NCBI GenBank assembly: GCA_021774795.1 | Contig: JAJFIR010000048.1 | Coordinates: 1 to 64,000, forward strand | Reading direction: 5' to 3' | From: Emcibacteraceae bacterium | Lineage (GTDB): Bacteria; Pseudomonadota; Alphaproteobacteria; Sphingomonadales; Emcibacteraceae | Length of the DNA: 64,000 nucleotides | In this document: positions 40,191 through 50,918 of the stretch, piece by piece | Position numbering within the stretch: position 1 is the stretch's first letter | Layout: every line of letters begins with the position of its first letter | Translations under genes and position numbers: made by a program | The notes under the pieces: model-generated | Database searches by the model: none | What the model was told of the DNA's origin: nothing | Seen by the model: the letters and a program-made list of their open reading frames with translations, nothing else

Positions 40191-42380
40191 TTATCCCAGG
40201 TTTCTCAAGATTAAACGAAAATGAATTGTGCTGGAGGGTGCAATATCCCGGTCGCTCGTAAACCGTCTTTCATAACTTAATCCAAATTCCAGGCAATCAT
40301 CTTTATATACAATTCCTGCATTATATGAGACAGTCTTGTTATTCAGTATATCTTTTACCCAGTTGCCTTGCATAGACCATTTATCATCAATAAATACATT
40401 AATTCCTGTGCCTATTTCACGTCTATTTTCGAGTTCGGTACCAATTAAGCTATCTTCACGTTCAAGATCAAGATCAAGATACCGTATCGACGCTTTAACC
40501 CATTTTGGTCCGCCAGATAATATCATCTCATTTCGTCGAAGCCGAAAACTATTTTTGTCGAGCCTAAATCGATGAACATAATCAACGTAGTTGCCGACTG
40601 TTAAGTCAATGCGCCCTACAAAGTCTGATGCCTTTCCTTCATAGCCGGAACCAACTGGGAAGGTCTCGGTATTGTTAAGGCGAACGCTCTGACCTATGGT
40701 GGCGATCATATTTATTTGATCAGTATAAAGATTATAACGTAAACCGTAATTTACGCGGGTTCCGCCTTCCCAACGATCATAACCGTTAAACCGATTATGA
40801 CTGAATAGGTTATTTTCATCAAATTCGAAATTACGGCTGTCTTCATTAGAAAAATTAATAACATTCTCAGGTAGGTTTGGTTTTGTTGGGGCAACGATGA
40901 TAGAAAACATTGGCTCCAGGACCTGGCTCATGTTCGATGTAGATTTTATAAATGGCATGCGCCAATCCAGGGCTACCTTAGGCAAAATTCTGGTATGCGT
41001 GCCGTCAACCCCAGCATATTGCGGTAGATCAGGAAAAGCAGAGTCGCTATTGTCGTAAACATCACTGCGAATTGTTGTCGAGAGAGTATAGAAATCACCC
41101 ATAGATGATTGAAATGGTAGTTCCCAACCTGCTTTAGCACTCATTCGCCGGCTTCTCATGCCTTCTCTGCGGTAAATTTGAACGCCGCTAGCGTCAAACG
41201 TAAATTTACTATTTAGAAATCCTGTATTCTCTCTCATATTTAAATCGAAAGAAGGCAGTGCCTGGCCTGTTAGGTTGATATTATCTTCTTCATCAAGTCC
41301 TTGAAAAAGATATGTCCCAAATGTCGCATAATTTTGCCCCCAAAAGCGCTCAATCTTTGCGTGGCTCTCCAAGACATCAGATCTGTCGTCATAGTACCGT
41401 CTTAGATAGGTATCATCACTGACCCAATTTACAGCATAATCCCATTGCCAGTCGCCGCCCAGACCGTCCAGACTTTTTAGATCAAACGCGCCGTTCGAAA
41501 AAAGATGTCCTCTTAATTCATGATCGCCGGTTTTGTTAAAGTTATTATCACGCTCATTAACGTTCGCTATAGACCCACTGGTAGTAAACACTCCATTTCC
41601 GGTGTGTTGGCGGTATGTTCCGCCGAAAACAACACCTTCACGGCTGGTGATTATCGGTTCGAATGTAAAATCCTGGTGCTGGCTAATATCAAAATAATAT
41701 GGAATTTGAATAAACTCACCAAGTTCCGTTGAGCGTCCAATTTTTGAAGGAGGTAATATTCCAGTTCGTGATCTGACTGTTGGGTCGGGGTGAGAGAAGA
41801 AAGGCGAATAAAAAATAGGAATTCCGGCTATCTCTAACCTTACATTTCTATATTTGATGGTTTTATCATCACTATCATGTGTGACCTCATCAGCCCGTAT
41901 TTGCCAAACTGGTTTTTCTCCACCTTCCTCAAGGCAGATTTTACACGGCGTATATATAGCGTTCTTTAAAATTGTCTTTTGGCCGCTTCGCTCACCGCTA
42001 TTTGCAATAAGTTTTGAACCATCGGTAAAAATAACACGAGTTTGATTGATGAAACCCTGCTTTAGGTCACCATTCAAGGTGGCGTCTTCCATATATATTA
42101 TGTTACCCGATGGTTCGCGAATGGTAATACCGCCACTGGCCGTGACTTGGCCGGTCTTTCCATCATATATGACGGTTTGTGCATTTAACTGATTACCATT
42201 TTGCTGGAGAATAACGTTGCCGCTGGCGGTGACAATATTGGTTTTTTGATCATAAATAACTTTGTCAGCAGAAAAGTTTATTTGTTTTTCAGACACCGGC
42301 ACTTCTTGCGCCTTGCCTACGGTAGACAGCACAAAAGAGTATAAAAATATAAACCCGATAATATGTAGCAATTTATTCAT
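40191..42380 (-). CDS. lptD: LPS-assembly protein LptD
   Basis: Signal peptide; VSEKQINFSADKVIYDQKTNIVTASGNVILQQ OstA-like domain; beta-barrel domain ending HFRLILRNLG. Confidence 0.93.
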   Translation of the reverse strand: MNKLLHIIGFIFLYSFVLSTVGKAQEVPVSEKQINFSADKVIYDQKTNIVTASGNVILQQNGNQLNAQTVIYDGKTGQVTASGGITIREPSGNIIYMEDATLNGDLKQGFINQTRVIFTDGSKLIANSGERSGQKTILKNAIYTPCKICLEEGGEKPVWQIRADEVTHDSDDKTIKYRNVRLEIAGIPIFYSPFFSHPDPTVRSRTGILPPSKIGRSTELGEFIQIPYYFDISQHQDFTFEPIITSREGVVFGGTYRQHTGNGVFTTSGSIANVNERDNNFNKTGDHELRGHLFSNGAFDLKSLDGLGGDWQWDYAVNWVSDDTYLRRYYDDRSDVLESHAKIERFWGQNYATFGTYLFQGLDEEDNINLTGQALPSFDLNMRENTGFLNSKFTFDASGVQIYRREGMRSRRMSAKAGWELPFQSSMGDFYTLSTTIRSDVYDNSDSAFPDLPQYAGVDGTHTRILPKVALDWRMPFIKSTSNMSQVLEPMFSIIVAPTKPNLPENVINFSNEDSRNFEFDENNLFSHNRFNGYDRWEGGTRVNYGLRYNLYTDQINMIATIGQSVRLNNTETFPVGSGYEGKASDFVGRIDLTVGNYVDYVHRFRLDKNSFRLRRNEMILSGGPKWVKASIRYLDLDLEREDSLIGTELENRREIGTGINVFIDDKWSMQGNWVKDILNNKTVSYNAGIVYKDDCLEFGLSYERRFTSDRDIAPSSTIHFRLILRNLG

Positions 42381-42536
42381 GAGGCCGTTTTACATAATTT
42401 TTAACTAACTTACAGCTAATAAATATAAAATCCAATTATAAGCTGTCTATTTTCCTTGATAACATTTAAAGCTATCTTTATCTGTTAAATTAATGACACG
42501 CTATATTGGCGAAGCTAGACGAAATTGAGGCACCAA

Positions 42537-44009
42537 ATGAAAATAAATATAACTGAAAAAAACTTAGTCCAACCAGGGGCACTTGTTGTGTTCGGATTTG
42601 TTGAAAATGAAGAAGCAAAGTTATCAGAAACGGCCGCTAAAATTGATAAAAAAACTGGTGGTGCCTTGAGTAAAGCCACGTCCCTGGGAGAGTATAAAGG
42701 CAAGTTTGGTCAAATGATTGAAATTCTTGCTCCAAATGGAATTAAAGCAAGCCGGGTTCTTATTGTCGGTTTAGGGAAGGGTTATGAAATTTCAGAAAAG
42801 CAGGCCGAACAAATTGGTGGTAAAATTATCAACAAACTGATTTACAGTGGTGAAGAGAGTGTCTCGATTGCCGCAGGTGAGCATGCGGCTCATGTTGGTT
42901 TTGGTGTGTTGTTACGCCAATATAAATTTGATAAATATTACACGACGGAAAAAAATATAAAACGGCCGACCGTGCAAACTGTTAATGTGATGACATCCGA
43001 TATAGATAAGTCAAAAAAAGAATTTAGTATTCTTGAAAAAATTGCTGATGGTGTAATTATGGCTCGTGATCTTGTATCTGAACCAGGAAACATACTCTAT
43101 CCAGAAAGTTATGCTCAACAAATTACCGAACTTGAAAAATTAGGTATTGAAGTTGAAGTGCTTAATGAAGATGCCATGGAAGAACTTGGCATGGAATCGA
43201 TCCTCGGTGTAGGACAAGGCAGCTCAAGCGAAACATTAATGGTGATCATGAAATGGCCAGGTTCAAAAAACAAAAATGAAGCACCGGTAGCTTTGGTTGG
43301 TAAAGGCGTAACTTTTGACACAGGGGGTATTTCTCTTAAGCCCGGAGCGGGCATGGAAGATATGAAATTTGATATGGGGGGTAGTGCTGCCGTTGTGGGC
43401 GCTATGAAAGCAATCGCCGGTCGTAAAGCTAAAGCAAACGTTATTGGTGTTGTGGGTCTTGTAGAAAATATGCCGTCAGGAACCGCTCAACGCCCAGGCG
43501 ACGTCGTGAGTTCAATGTCAGGCCAGACGATCGAAGTCATTAATACTGACGCAGAAGGCCGATTGGTGTTGGCTGATTGTCTCTGGTATACACAGGATAA
43601 ATATAAACCAAAGTTTATGATTGATCTTGCGACTTTGACTGGTGCGATGCTGGTGGCTTTAGGGCAAGATTACGCTGGAATATTTTCAAATGATGATGAT
43701 TTGTGCAATCAACTCATTAAAGCTGGCGATGCAGTGGATGAACCCGTCTGGCGGATGCCAATTGGCGACGGATACGATAAACTCATCAATTCTGATATTG
43801 CGGATATGAAAAATGTTGGTGGCCGCTATGCCGGAAGTATTACGGCGGCACAATTTTTACAGCGTTTTGTTAACGATACACCGTGGGTACATATTGATAT
43901 AGCGGGTACTGCGTGGAAGCAAAAAGCTTCTGATGTAGCAGAAAAAGGGGCGACCGGTTACGGGGTGAGGTTACTCGACAGGCTTATCAAAGATAACTAT
44001 GAGGACTAA
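42537..44009 (+). CDS. pepA: Leucyl aminopeptidase (M17)
   Basis: VGKGVTFDTGGISLKPGAGMEDMKFDMGG, NTDAEGRLVLADCL. Start ATG 42537 (MKINITEKN) or 42525. Confidence 0.95.
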   Translation: MKINITEKNLVQPGALVVFGFVENEEAKLSETAAKIDKKTGGALSKATSLGEYKGKFGQMIEILAPNGIKASRVLIVGLGKGYEISEKQAEQIGGKIINKLIYSGEESVSIAAGEHAAHVGFGVLLRQYKFDKYYTTEKNIKRPTVQTVNVMTSDIDKSKKEFSILEKIADGVIMARDLVSEPGNILYPESYAQQITELEKLGIEVEVLNEDAMEELGMESILGVGQGSSSETLMVIMKWPGSKNKNEAPVALVGKGVTFDTGGISLKPGAGMEDMKFDMGGSAAVVGAMKAIAGRKAKANVIGVVGLVENMPSGTAQRPGDVVSSMSGQTIEVINTDAEGRLVLADCLWYTQDKYKPKFMIDLATLTGAMLVALGQDYAGIFSNDDDLCNQLIKAGDAVDEPVWRMPIGDGYDKLINSDIADMKNVGGRYAGSITAAQFLQRFVNDTPWVHIDIAGTAWKQKASDVAEKGATGYGVRLLDRLIKDNYED

Positions 44010-44012
44010 GCT

Positions 44013-44459
44013 TTGGAAATCAGTTTTTACCATCTTACATTTCAACCGTTAAATATTGCATTACCTAAACTCCTTGAAAAAGTTGTAGATGCAAATATGA
44101 AGGCGGTGGTGAAGGTTGCTACTAAAGTTCAAATGGATGATATTGATCAAGCGCTTTGGGTTTATGATAAAAAGAGCTTCCTTCCTCATGATACGGAAAA
44201 AAGCAATTATAAGGAAGAGCAACCGATTTATATTACGGCAGATGATGAAAATCCGGCGAATGCTGACGTTCTAATCTTGACAGACGGCGTAATAAGTGAA
44301 AATTTTCAAGAGTATAGCCGAGTTCTGGAAATGTTTGACGGCAGCAACCCAACCGCTGTCGAACAAGCGCGGGAGAGGTGGATTGCGTATAAGGATAGTG
44401 GTCACGACCTCACCTATTGGCAACAGTCAGAAATGGGTGGATGGAAAAAGAAATCTTAA
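44013..44459 (+). CDS. holC: DNA polymerase III subunit chi
   Basis: MEISFYHLTFQPLNIALPKLLEKVVD ... ALWVYDKKSFLPHD; TTG start; follows pepA. Confidence 0.88.
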   Translation: MEISFYHLTFQPLNIALPKLLEKVVDANMKAVVKVATKVQMDDIDQALWVYDKKSFLPHDTEKSNYKEEQPIYITADDENPANADVLILTDGVISENFQEYSRVLEMFDGSNPTAVEQARERWIAYKDSGHDLTYWQQSEMGGWKKKS

Positions 44460-44479
44460 TAATATATGGGACTTAATAT

Positions 44480-45568
44480 TTGGATGATCACAGCAAGAAG
44501 ATAAAGATACTGGTTATCGCATCTGGCCGTGTTGATCCCGATTGGACATGGTTGTCGAAATATTTCGACAAGGAAAAGTATGAGTGGGAATTTTGTGGTT
44601 TAGATACTGAAAAAACCACGAAAATGGTTAGTCGAGTTTTCCAGACAGGTAAGGATCTCAGTCAGTATGATTTTGTAATCTCTTTGGGGATTGGATATTG
44701 CATCAGTTTTGCTGTCGCACTTAGGCTAAAAATTCTAGGGAGGAAAGCGAAGGACGTAAAACATATTTCATACAGTTTTGTGCAAACGCGACGTCTTTTT
44801 ATTACAAAATTCACTTTTCTAAATAGCATTATCAATGGTATTTTTGATCGTTCAGACGTTTTTATCGTCCATTCGCTTATAGAACGAAAAATTCTCTCAA
44901 ATGCCCATGGTCTGGACATGAGAAAATTTATTTTTTCCCACTGGGGATATGATATTTCAACGATTTCGCCGACGAGGTTTTCGAAACGGACGCGTCCGTA
45001 TGTATGTTGCATTGGTCGCGTAAACAGGGACTTTAAGACCTTTGTTAAGGCCATAGAAGGTCTTGATGTCGATGGGGTCTTGATTACGGCCTCGTACAAA
45101 CTTGCAACATTGGATGTGCAGGAAACAGCTCAGCTTAAAATATATACCGATCTAGACATGGCCAGTTGTCTGGATTGTATTCAAAATTCTGAAGTTAATA
45201 TTATCCTAGTTAATCACGGTAATTCCGGCGCAGGTCATATTACACTTGTTGTTTCCATGTTGATGGGTAAAGTGCAAATTATAACGGGTGTGGAAACCAT
45301 CAAGGAATATTTTATCGATGGAATCCATGGTTATAACGTCAGTATCGCGGATGAAGTGGGGGTCAGAAATGCCATTATCGATATATTGGATGATCCCGAA
45401 AATACGAAAATTAAGGAGAGAGCAGCTCGATCATACGCTGATCAATGGCTCACCGAAAAAAGGGCTGCGAAAAGACTGGAATATGTCATGCAATGTTTGA
45501 TGCGGGGTAATGATATAGAACCGGTCGATCAAAGATGGCAGAGTGACTATATTAAATTGACGGAGTAG
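44480..45568 (+). CDS. Glycosyltransferase-like protein (GT-B type)
   Basis: ILVIASGRVDPDWTWLSKYF ... YVCCIGRVNRDFKTFVKAIEGL ... GNSGAGHITLVVSMLMGKVQIITGVETIKEYFIDGIHGY; TTG start. Confidence 0.65.
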   Translation: MDDHSKKIKILVIASGRVDPDWTWLSKYFDKEKYEWEFCGLDTEKTTKMVSRVFQTGKDLSQYDFVISLGIGYCISFAVALRLKILGRKAKDVKHISYSFVQTRRLFITKFTFLNSIINGIFDRSDVFIVHSLIERKILSNAHGLDMRKFIFSHWGYDISTISPTRFSKRTRPYVCCIGRVNRDFKTFVKAIEGLDVDGVLITASYKLATLDVQETAQLKIYTDLDMASCLDCIQNSEVNIILVNHGNSGAGHITLVVSMLMGKVQIITGVETIKEYFIDGIHGYNVSIADEVGVRNAIIDILDDPENTKIKERAARSYADQWLTEKRAAKRLEYVMQCLMRGNDIEPVDQRWQSDYIKLTE

Positions 45569-45654
45569 ATACTCTCCATTTCACTAAATTGTTATTTAGT
45601 TTTTCAAGATATATTTGCTAATCTATTTATAATTTAATAGCAGCGGAGAATATA

Positions 45655-46419
45655 ATGAATATGCAGGTAACTTTAAGTACGGTTTTGATGTCAATACTGG
45701 GTATATGTACGGCGTTTGCGCAAGGCAATATATCTGAAAACATAAGAATTGACAGTGATGTTCTGGGTTACGGATTGCAATATCGGGTTTATACTCCCGA
45801 AGGGATGACTTCGGCGGATGAATTACCAACAATATATGTAACCGATGGTCAGTGGTATATTAACCAAGGTGAGATGGTAAGCTTGATGGATAAATTAATT
45901 GCTGAAGGAAAAATGACGCCCATAATAGCCATATTCATTGATAATCGTAACCCGGATAATTTGAAAGAAAATAGAAGAAATCAGCAATTTTTTTGTAATT
46001 CTAAATATGTTAATTTTTATACAAATGAGTTGATAGCTGCCATAGAAAATAATTATCCGGTTAGTCATGACCGAAAGGATCGGGTCATTCAGGGTGTGTC
46101 GTTCGGCGGGTATAATGCAGCGTGTTTTGGTTTGATGGCGCATGATAAATTTGCTGGAATTTCTATGCATTCGCCCGCCAACAGCCGGTTTTTAAAGCAA
46201 CTTCAGGATCAATATCGTGGGATTGATAAACTGGATCTTAAAATGTTTTTAAGCTTCGGTAATGAAACTGACAATTTGAGGGAAGGCCGGCGTTTTAAAG
46301 AAACGCTATCCCAACTTAATTATGATGTGAATTACCATGAAGTACGTTTTGGCCATAATTGGAAAAACTGGAAACCGTTACTCGATGATGCACTGCTGAC
46401 ATTTTTTGCTACTGATTGA
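45655..46419 (+). CDS. Secreted alpha/beta-hydrolase esterase (esterase D/enterochelin esterase-like)
   Basis: Signal peptide; YRVYTPEGM ... DRVIQGVSFGGYNAACFGLMAHDKFAGI (GXSXG); FGHNWKNWKPLL. Confidence 0.8.
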   Translation: MNMQVTLSTVLMSILGICTAFAQGNISENIRIDSDVLGYGLQYRVYTPEGMTSADELPTIYVTDGQWYINQGEMVSLMDKLIAEGKMTPIIAIFIDNRNPDNLKENRRNQQFFCNSKYVNFYTNELIAAIENNYPVSHDRKDRVIQGVSFGGYNAACFGLMAHDKFAGISMHSPANSRFLKQLQDQYRGIDKLDLKMFLSFGNETDNLREGRRFKETLSQLNYDVNYHEVRFGHNWKNWKPLLDDALLTFFATD

Positions 46420-48298
46420 GTTTTTCTTCGAGTTCAATCCAGTTTTCCTCAGTTGTCTGTAGTTTTAATTTAAGTTCTTTCTTTTCACGCGTAAATTGCT
46501 GCAATGCTCTTTTTGCGGCCGGATCGCCTTTAACATATAGTTTCGGATTACCAAGGGCTTTCGAATATTTCTCTACTTCTTTTGCCAGATATTCTATGCG
46601 TCTTTCAGCTTCGCGGATTTTGTCCCTTATCTGGCTTTTGTCACCGCCGGAAATTCGCCGTTTAGGCTTTTTATTGGGCTGCGCGGGAACTTTTGCATCG
46701 GGCTTCTTTTCGGCGTTGACTTTTTTCTGCGAGTTTTTTTTCCCTAATACTTCCGCTTTATAATCATTTATATCGCCGTCGAAATTTTTTACAGTGCCAT
46801 CATTGACTACCATAATTTTATCCGCGCACGCTTCCACCAGATAACTGTCATGGCTGATGATAATTACTGCACCTTCATATTCATTGATGGCATGGATCAA
46901 TGACTGGCGGCTGTCCATGTCCAAATGGTTTGTGGGTTCATCAAGAATGATCATTTGCGGCGCGTTAAAGCTCATTAACGCAAATAAAAGCCGCGCCTTT
47001 TCGCCACCGGATAGTGTGGAAATTTTATTTGTTGCTTTATCGACACCGAAACCAAATCCCCCCAACCTGGCTCGCACCTGGGTTTCTGTCGCCCCTTTCA
47101 TCAACAAACCAAGATGGGTAAGTGGCGTGCCGCTCGGCTCCAGCTCATCCTGTTGGTGTTGCGCGAAATAACCGATGCCCAGTTTTCGTGATCTGACAAT
47201 ATTACCGTCCATTGGGTTTAAACGACCGGACAGCAGTTTCGCAAAGGTTGATTTACCATTGCCGTTTTGACCAAGTAGCGCGATGCGGTCTTCTATATCA
47301 ATCCGTAAATTGAGGTTTCTGAGTATTGGTTTGTTTTCTTCATATCCAACAGAAAGTTTTTCCACTGTGATGAGCGGCGGTGCGAGTTCAACCGGGTTTG
47401 GAAAATTAAATTGAACGGTGTGCTCTTCAGCAAGGGCCGCAAGCGGCTCCATCTTTTCCAGCATTTTAATGCGGCTTTGCGCTTGCTTGGCTTTGCTGGC
47501 TTGATAGCGAAACCGGTTCACATATTTTTGAATATGGGCCCGTTCGAGTGTTTGTTTTTTAATTGCAGCGCGCCTTAGTTCTTTTTGCTCGCGGTAGGTT
47601 TTTTCGAACTTGTCGAAATTTCCACCGAAATAAGTCAGCCCACGATTTTCCAGATGAACAATGCCGTTTGCCGCTTGATTAAGCAGGTCACGATCATGGC
47701 TGATGATTAGGATAGTGTAGGGATAGTTTTTAATGAAATTTTCGAGCCATAATACGCCCTCAAGGTCCAGATAGTTTGTCGGCTCATCAAGCAAAAGTAA
47801 ATCAGGCTGCGTAAAAAGTGTGCAGGCGAGCGCCACACGCATCCGCCAGCCACTAGAAAATTCACTGCATGGGCGATGTTGTTCCTGGTCGTTAAACCCA
47901 AGGCCCGAAAGCAGACTGGCCGCGCGGGCTTCGGCGTCGTAAGCACCAATATCCTGTAATCTTTCATGGATTTGGGCAATACGTATCGGATCATCGCTGG
48001 TTTCTGCTTCTTTGTGAAGAGAGACGAGCTCTTTGTTAGAGGCGAGAACCGTTTCCAACAGTGTTTCCGGCCCGCCGGGGGCTTCCTGCGCCACTTGACC
48101 AATTTTTGCGGTTTTGCGAACTCGAATATTTCCATCGTCGCTTTCAAGTTCACCTAAAATCAACTTATAAAGGGTGGTTTTTCCAGAACCGTTTCTTCCG
48201 ACAATACCAATCTTATGCCCAGCTGGCACTGTAACGCTGGCTTTTTCAAGTAACAATTTACCTGCAATTCGATATGTAAGATCGGTTATTTGTAACAT
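46409..48298 (-). CDS. ABC-F family ATP-binding cassette protein
   Basis: Two Walker A (GIVGRNGSGKTTLYKLI, ALLGQNGNGKSTFAKLL), two LLLDEPTNYLD/IILDEPTNHLD, C-terminal coiled coil. Confidence 0.94.
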   Translation of the reverse strand: MLQITDLTYRIAGKLLLEKASVTVPAGHKIGIVGRNGSGKTTLYKLILGELESDDGNIRVRKTAKIGQVAQEAPGGPETLLETVLASNKELVSLHKEAETSDDPIRIAQIHERLQDIGAYDAEARAASLLSGLGFNDQEQHRPCSEFSSGWRMRVALACTLFTQPDLLLLDEPTNYLDLEGVLWLENFIKNYPYTILIISHDRDLLNQAANGIVHLENRGLTYFGGNFDKFEKTYREQKELRRAAIKKQTLERAHIQKYVNRFRYQASKAKQAQSRIKMLEKMEPLAALAEEHTVQFNFPNPVELAPPLITVEKLSVGYEENKPILRNLNLRIDIEDRIALLGQNGNGKSTFAKLLSGRLNPMDGNIVRSRKLGIGYFAQHQQDELEPSGTPLTHLGLLMKGATETQVRARLGGFGFGVDKATNKISTLSGGEKARLLFALMSFNAPQMIILDEPTNHLDMDSRQSLIHAINEYEGAVIIISHDSYLVEACADKIMVVNDGTVKNFDGDINDYKAEVLGKKNSQKKVNAEKKPDAKVPAQPNKKPKRRISGGDKSQIRDKIREAERRIEYLAKEVEKYSKALGNPKLYVKGDPAAKRALQQFTREKKELKLKLQTTEENWIELEEKLNQ

Positions 48299-48461
48299 AA
48301 GGTCGGTACGCGCTTTGTCTAAAAAGAAATATCATTAGTTGAAAAAAGTCTTGTATCAGGTTCACCGGAAAGATCAACGCAAATTAAACGTTGAAGTTTA
48401 GCAAAATACACACTATAACGCGCGCCAATAGCTCAGTAATTTAAAAGTTAAGGAAATCAGC

Positions 48462-48884
48462 ATGGCTTTACAACGTACATTTTCGATCATCAAACCTGAT
48501 GCAACAAAACGCAACCTGACGGGTGCAGTTATCAAAAAATTGGAAGATGGTGGCCTACGTGTTGTTGCCTCAAAGCGTATCCATATGACCAGAGAAAAAG
48601 CAGAAGGTTTCTATGCCGTTCATTCAGAGCGCCCATTTTTCGGTGAACTATGTGATTTTATGATTTCCGAGCCAGTTGTCGTCCAGGTACTTGAAGGCGA
48701 AAACGCGGTTGCGTTAAATCGGGAAATTATGGGTGCAACCAACCCGGAAGAAGCCACGGAAGGCACAATTCGTAAGGAATTCGCGTTATCAATCGGTGAA
48801 AATTCCGTTCACGGGTCAGACAGCCTGGAAAACGCAAAAATTGAAATCGAATATTTCTTCAATGATGCTGAAATCGTTGGCTAA
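48462..48884 (+). CDS. ndk: Nucleoside diphosphate kinase
   Basis: [20 protein letters not shown], active-site [12 protein letters not shown]. Confidence 0.97.
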   Translation: MALQRTFSIIKPDATKRNLTGAVIKKLEDGGLRVVASKRIHMTREKAEGFYAVHSERPFFGELCDFMISEPVVVQVLEGENAVALNREIMGATNPEEATEGTIRKEFALSIGENSVHGSDSLENAKIEIEYFFNDAEIVG

Positions 48885-48910
48885 GTTCCGATTTTATTTA
48901 ACACGTTAAG

Positions 48911-48943
48911 AAACCGTTTTTGAATTTCAAAGACGGTTTTTTT
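48911..48943 (+). terminator. Intrinsic terminator of ndk
   Basis: AAACCGTTTTTGAATTTCAAAGACGGTTTTTTT; T-run overlaps the purN stop codon on the other strand. Confidence 0.75.
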
Positions 48944-49589
48944 ATTCGATGACTGGATTGATGATATTTTTATCCGCGTAATCAGTATTACTAATTCTAA
49001 TTTTATTGCTAACGACGCGGACACGACCTTCCGCCACCAGTTTTAAAGCTTGCGGATATATTAAATGCTCTAGTTCAAGCACTCGCGCGGCTAATTCTTC
49101 CGCGGTTTCATTTGGATTTATTGCAATCACTGCTTGATTAATTATTGGCCCGTCATCAAGTTCTGGATTGACGAAATGGACGGTGCAGCCGCTGAAGCGC
49201 ACACCGGCTTCGAGTGCCCGTTCTTGGGTGTGAAGGCCTCTGAAAGCGGGAAGCAGGGAAGGGTGAATGTTAAGCATCCTGTTTTTCCAGCGGTTTACGA
49301 ACCGCGCATCCAATATTCTCATGAATCCTGCTAAACAAATAAGTTTTGCACCGCTAGCTGTAATCTCGGTATGTAGTCTCTCTTCAAATGCTTCGCGACT
49401 TTCAAAGTCACGATGGTTGATAACCATGGTATCAATACCGGCCTTTTTTGCACGCTCTAAGCCATATGCGTCAGGCACATTGGAAAATACTTTTAAAATT
49501 TCAGCAGGAAAGCCATCTTGTGCGCATGCATCTATTAACGCTTGTAGGTTTGTTCCTCCGCCTGATATTAAAACCGCGACTTTGACCAT
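48942..49589 (-). CDS. purN: Phosphoribosylglycinamide formyltransferase
   Basis: VAVLISGGGTNLQALID, NIHPSLLPAFRGLHTQERALEAGVRFSGCTVHFV. Confidence 0.95.
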   Translation of the reverse strand: MVKVAVLISGGGTNLQALIDACAQDGFPAEILKVFSNVPDAYGLERAKKAGIDTMVINHRDFESREAFEERLHTEITASGAKLICLAGFMRILDARFVNRWKNRMLNIHPSLLPAFRGLHTQERALEAGVRFSGCTVHFVNPELDDGPIINQAVIAINPNETAEELAARVLELEHLIYPQALKLVAEGRVRVVSNKIRISNTDYADKNIINPVIE

Positions 49590-49606
49590 TCATATATTCC
49601 TATCTA

Positions 49607-50728
49607 TTAATGAGCTGAACTCGCGGTCCAATCTTCGGCATAACCCCAACTGCCATTCTTCCCTGTGACGACCGTAGAAGATTCCGGTCCTGTTTTTACC
49701 CGGACAGTGCCAATATTGTATACTGTTTCGCCATACTCCTTGAATATCTGGGTGGTTTCGGCCACTTTTTCCGCCGGAACGATAACTGCCATTCCAATAC
49801 CGCAGTTAAATGTCTTGGCCATTTCCATTGGGGTAATGTTTCCGGTAACGCGTAACCAGTTAAATACGGGCGGTAAATTCCATAAGCTCGCATCCACATC
49901 AACGGTGACACCCCCCGGTAATATGCGCGGAATATTTTCAACGAATCCGCCACCCGTTATGTGGCTAAGTCCTTTAATACAGTCATTTTTAAGGGCGGCA
50001 AGGCAGCTTTTTACATAAATTTTTGTTGGCTCAAGCAATGCTTCGCCGTACGTTTTACTTTCGTCGAAAGAACATTTGTCGTTATAAGAAGTGCCTGATA
50101 TTTCAATTAGCTTCCTAACCAATGAAAAGCCGTTAGAATGTACGCCACTTGACGCAAGCCCAAGCACAACGTCACCTTCGCAAACAGACTTGCCGTCAAT
50201 TATGCGTGATCTTTCGACAGCGCCGACACAAAAGCCAGCAAGATCATAGTCACCGTCCGAATACATTCCAGGCATTTCTGCGGTCTCACCGCCGATTAGC
50301 GCAGCATTTGATTGACGACATCCTTCTGCGATACCGTCGATGATTGCCTTTCCAACGTCGATCGTTAAATGGCCGGTGGCATAGTAATCAAGAAAGAACA
50401 ACGGTTCAGCACCCTGCACAATCAAATCGTTGACGCACATTGCAACCAAATCAATGCCGACTGTGTCGTGTTTTCCGCTTTCAATAGCTACTTTCAACTT
50501 CGTACCAACACCATCGGTCCCGGAAACAAGGATGGGATCGTTGAAACCTGCTGCTTTAAGATCAAACAGCGCACCAAACCCTCCCAGATCGGGATTTGAC
50601 CCAGTCCTTTGTGTAGACGCGGCCGCGGGTTTGATGGCATCTACGAGGGCGTTGCCGGCATCAATGTCGACACCAGCGTCCTTATAACTATAAGATTTAT
50701 TGCTCAATTTGAATTCTTTCCCGTACAA
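49607..50728 (-). CDS. purM: Phosphoribosylformylglycinamidine cyclo-ligase (start may instead be TTG at 50707)
   Basis: [46 protein letters not shown]. Confidence 0.95.
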   Translation of the reverse strand: MYGKEFKLSNKSYSYKDAGVDIDAGNALVDAIKPAAASTQRTGSNPDLGGFGALFDLKAAGFNDPILVSGTDGVGTKLKVAIESGKHDTVGIDLVAMCVNDLIVQGAEPLFFLDYYATGHLTIDVGKAIIDGIAEGCRQSNAALIGGETAEMPGMYSDGDYDLAGFCVGAVERSRIIDGKSVCEGDVVLGLASSGVHSNGFSLVRKLIEISGTSYNDKCSFDESKTYGEALLEPTKIYVKSCLAALKNDCIKGLSHITGGGFVENIPRILPGGVTVDVDASLWNLPPVFNWLRVTGNITPMEMAKTFNCGIGMAVIVPAEKVAETTQIFKEYGETVYNIGTVRVKTGPESSTVVTGKNGSWGYAEDWTASSAH

Positions 50729-50918
50729 ATTATATAAGAATAAGATATAAGGTGCTTGATAAAAAAAGGCTATAAAAAATTACGCTGAAATATAAATCAT
50801 ATACCTACATTAAAGTTGCAATTAAACTGTAACATAAGTTAATTATAACTACTGCCATAGTGATGACATGATAGATTATTATATTAAGCTCTCTATAATC
50901 AAAAAAGAGTAATAAAAA

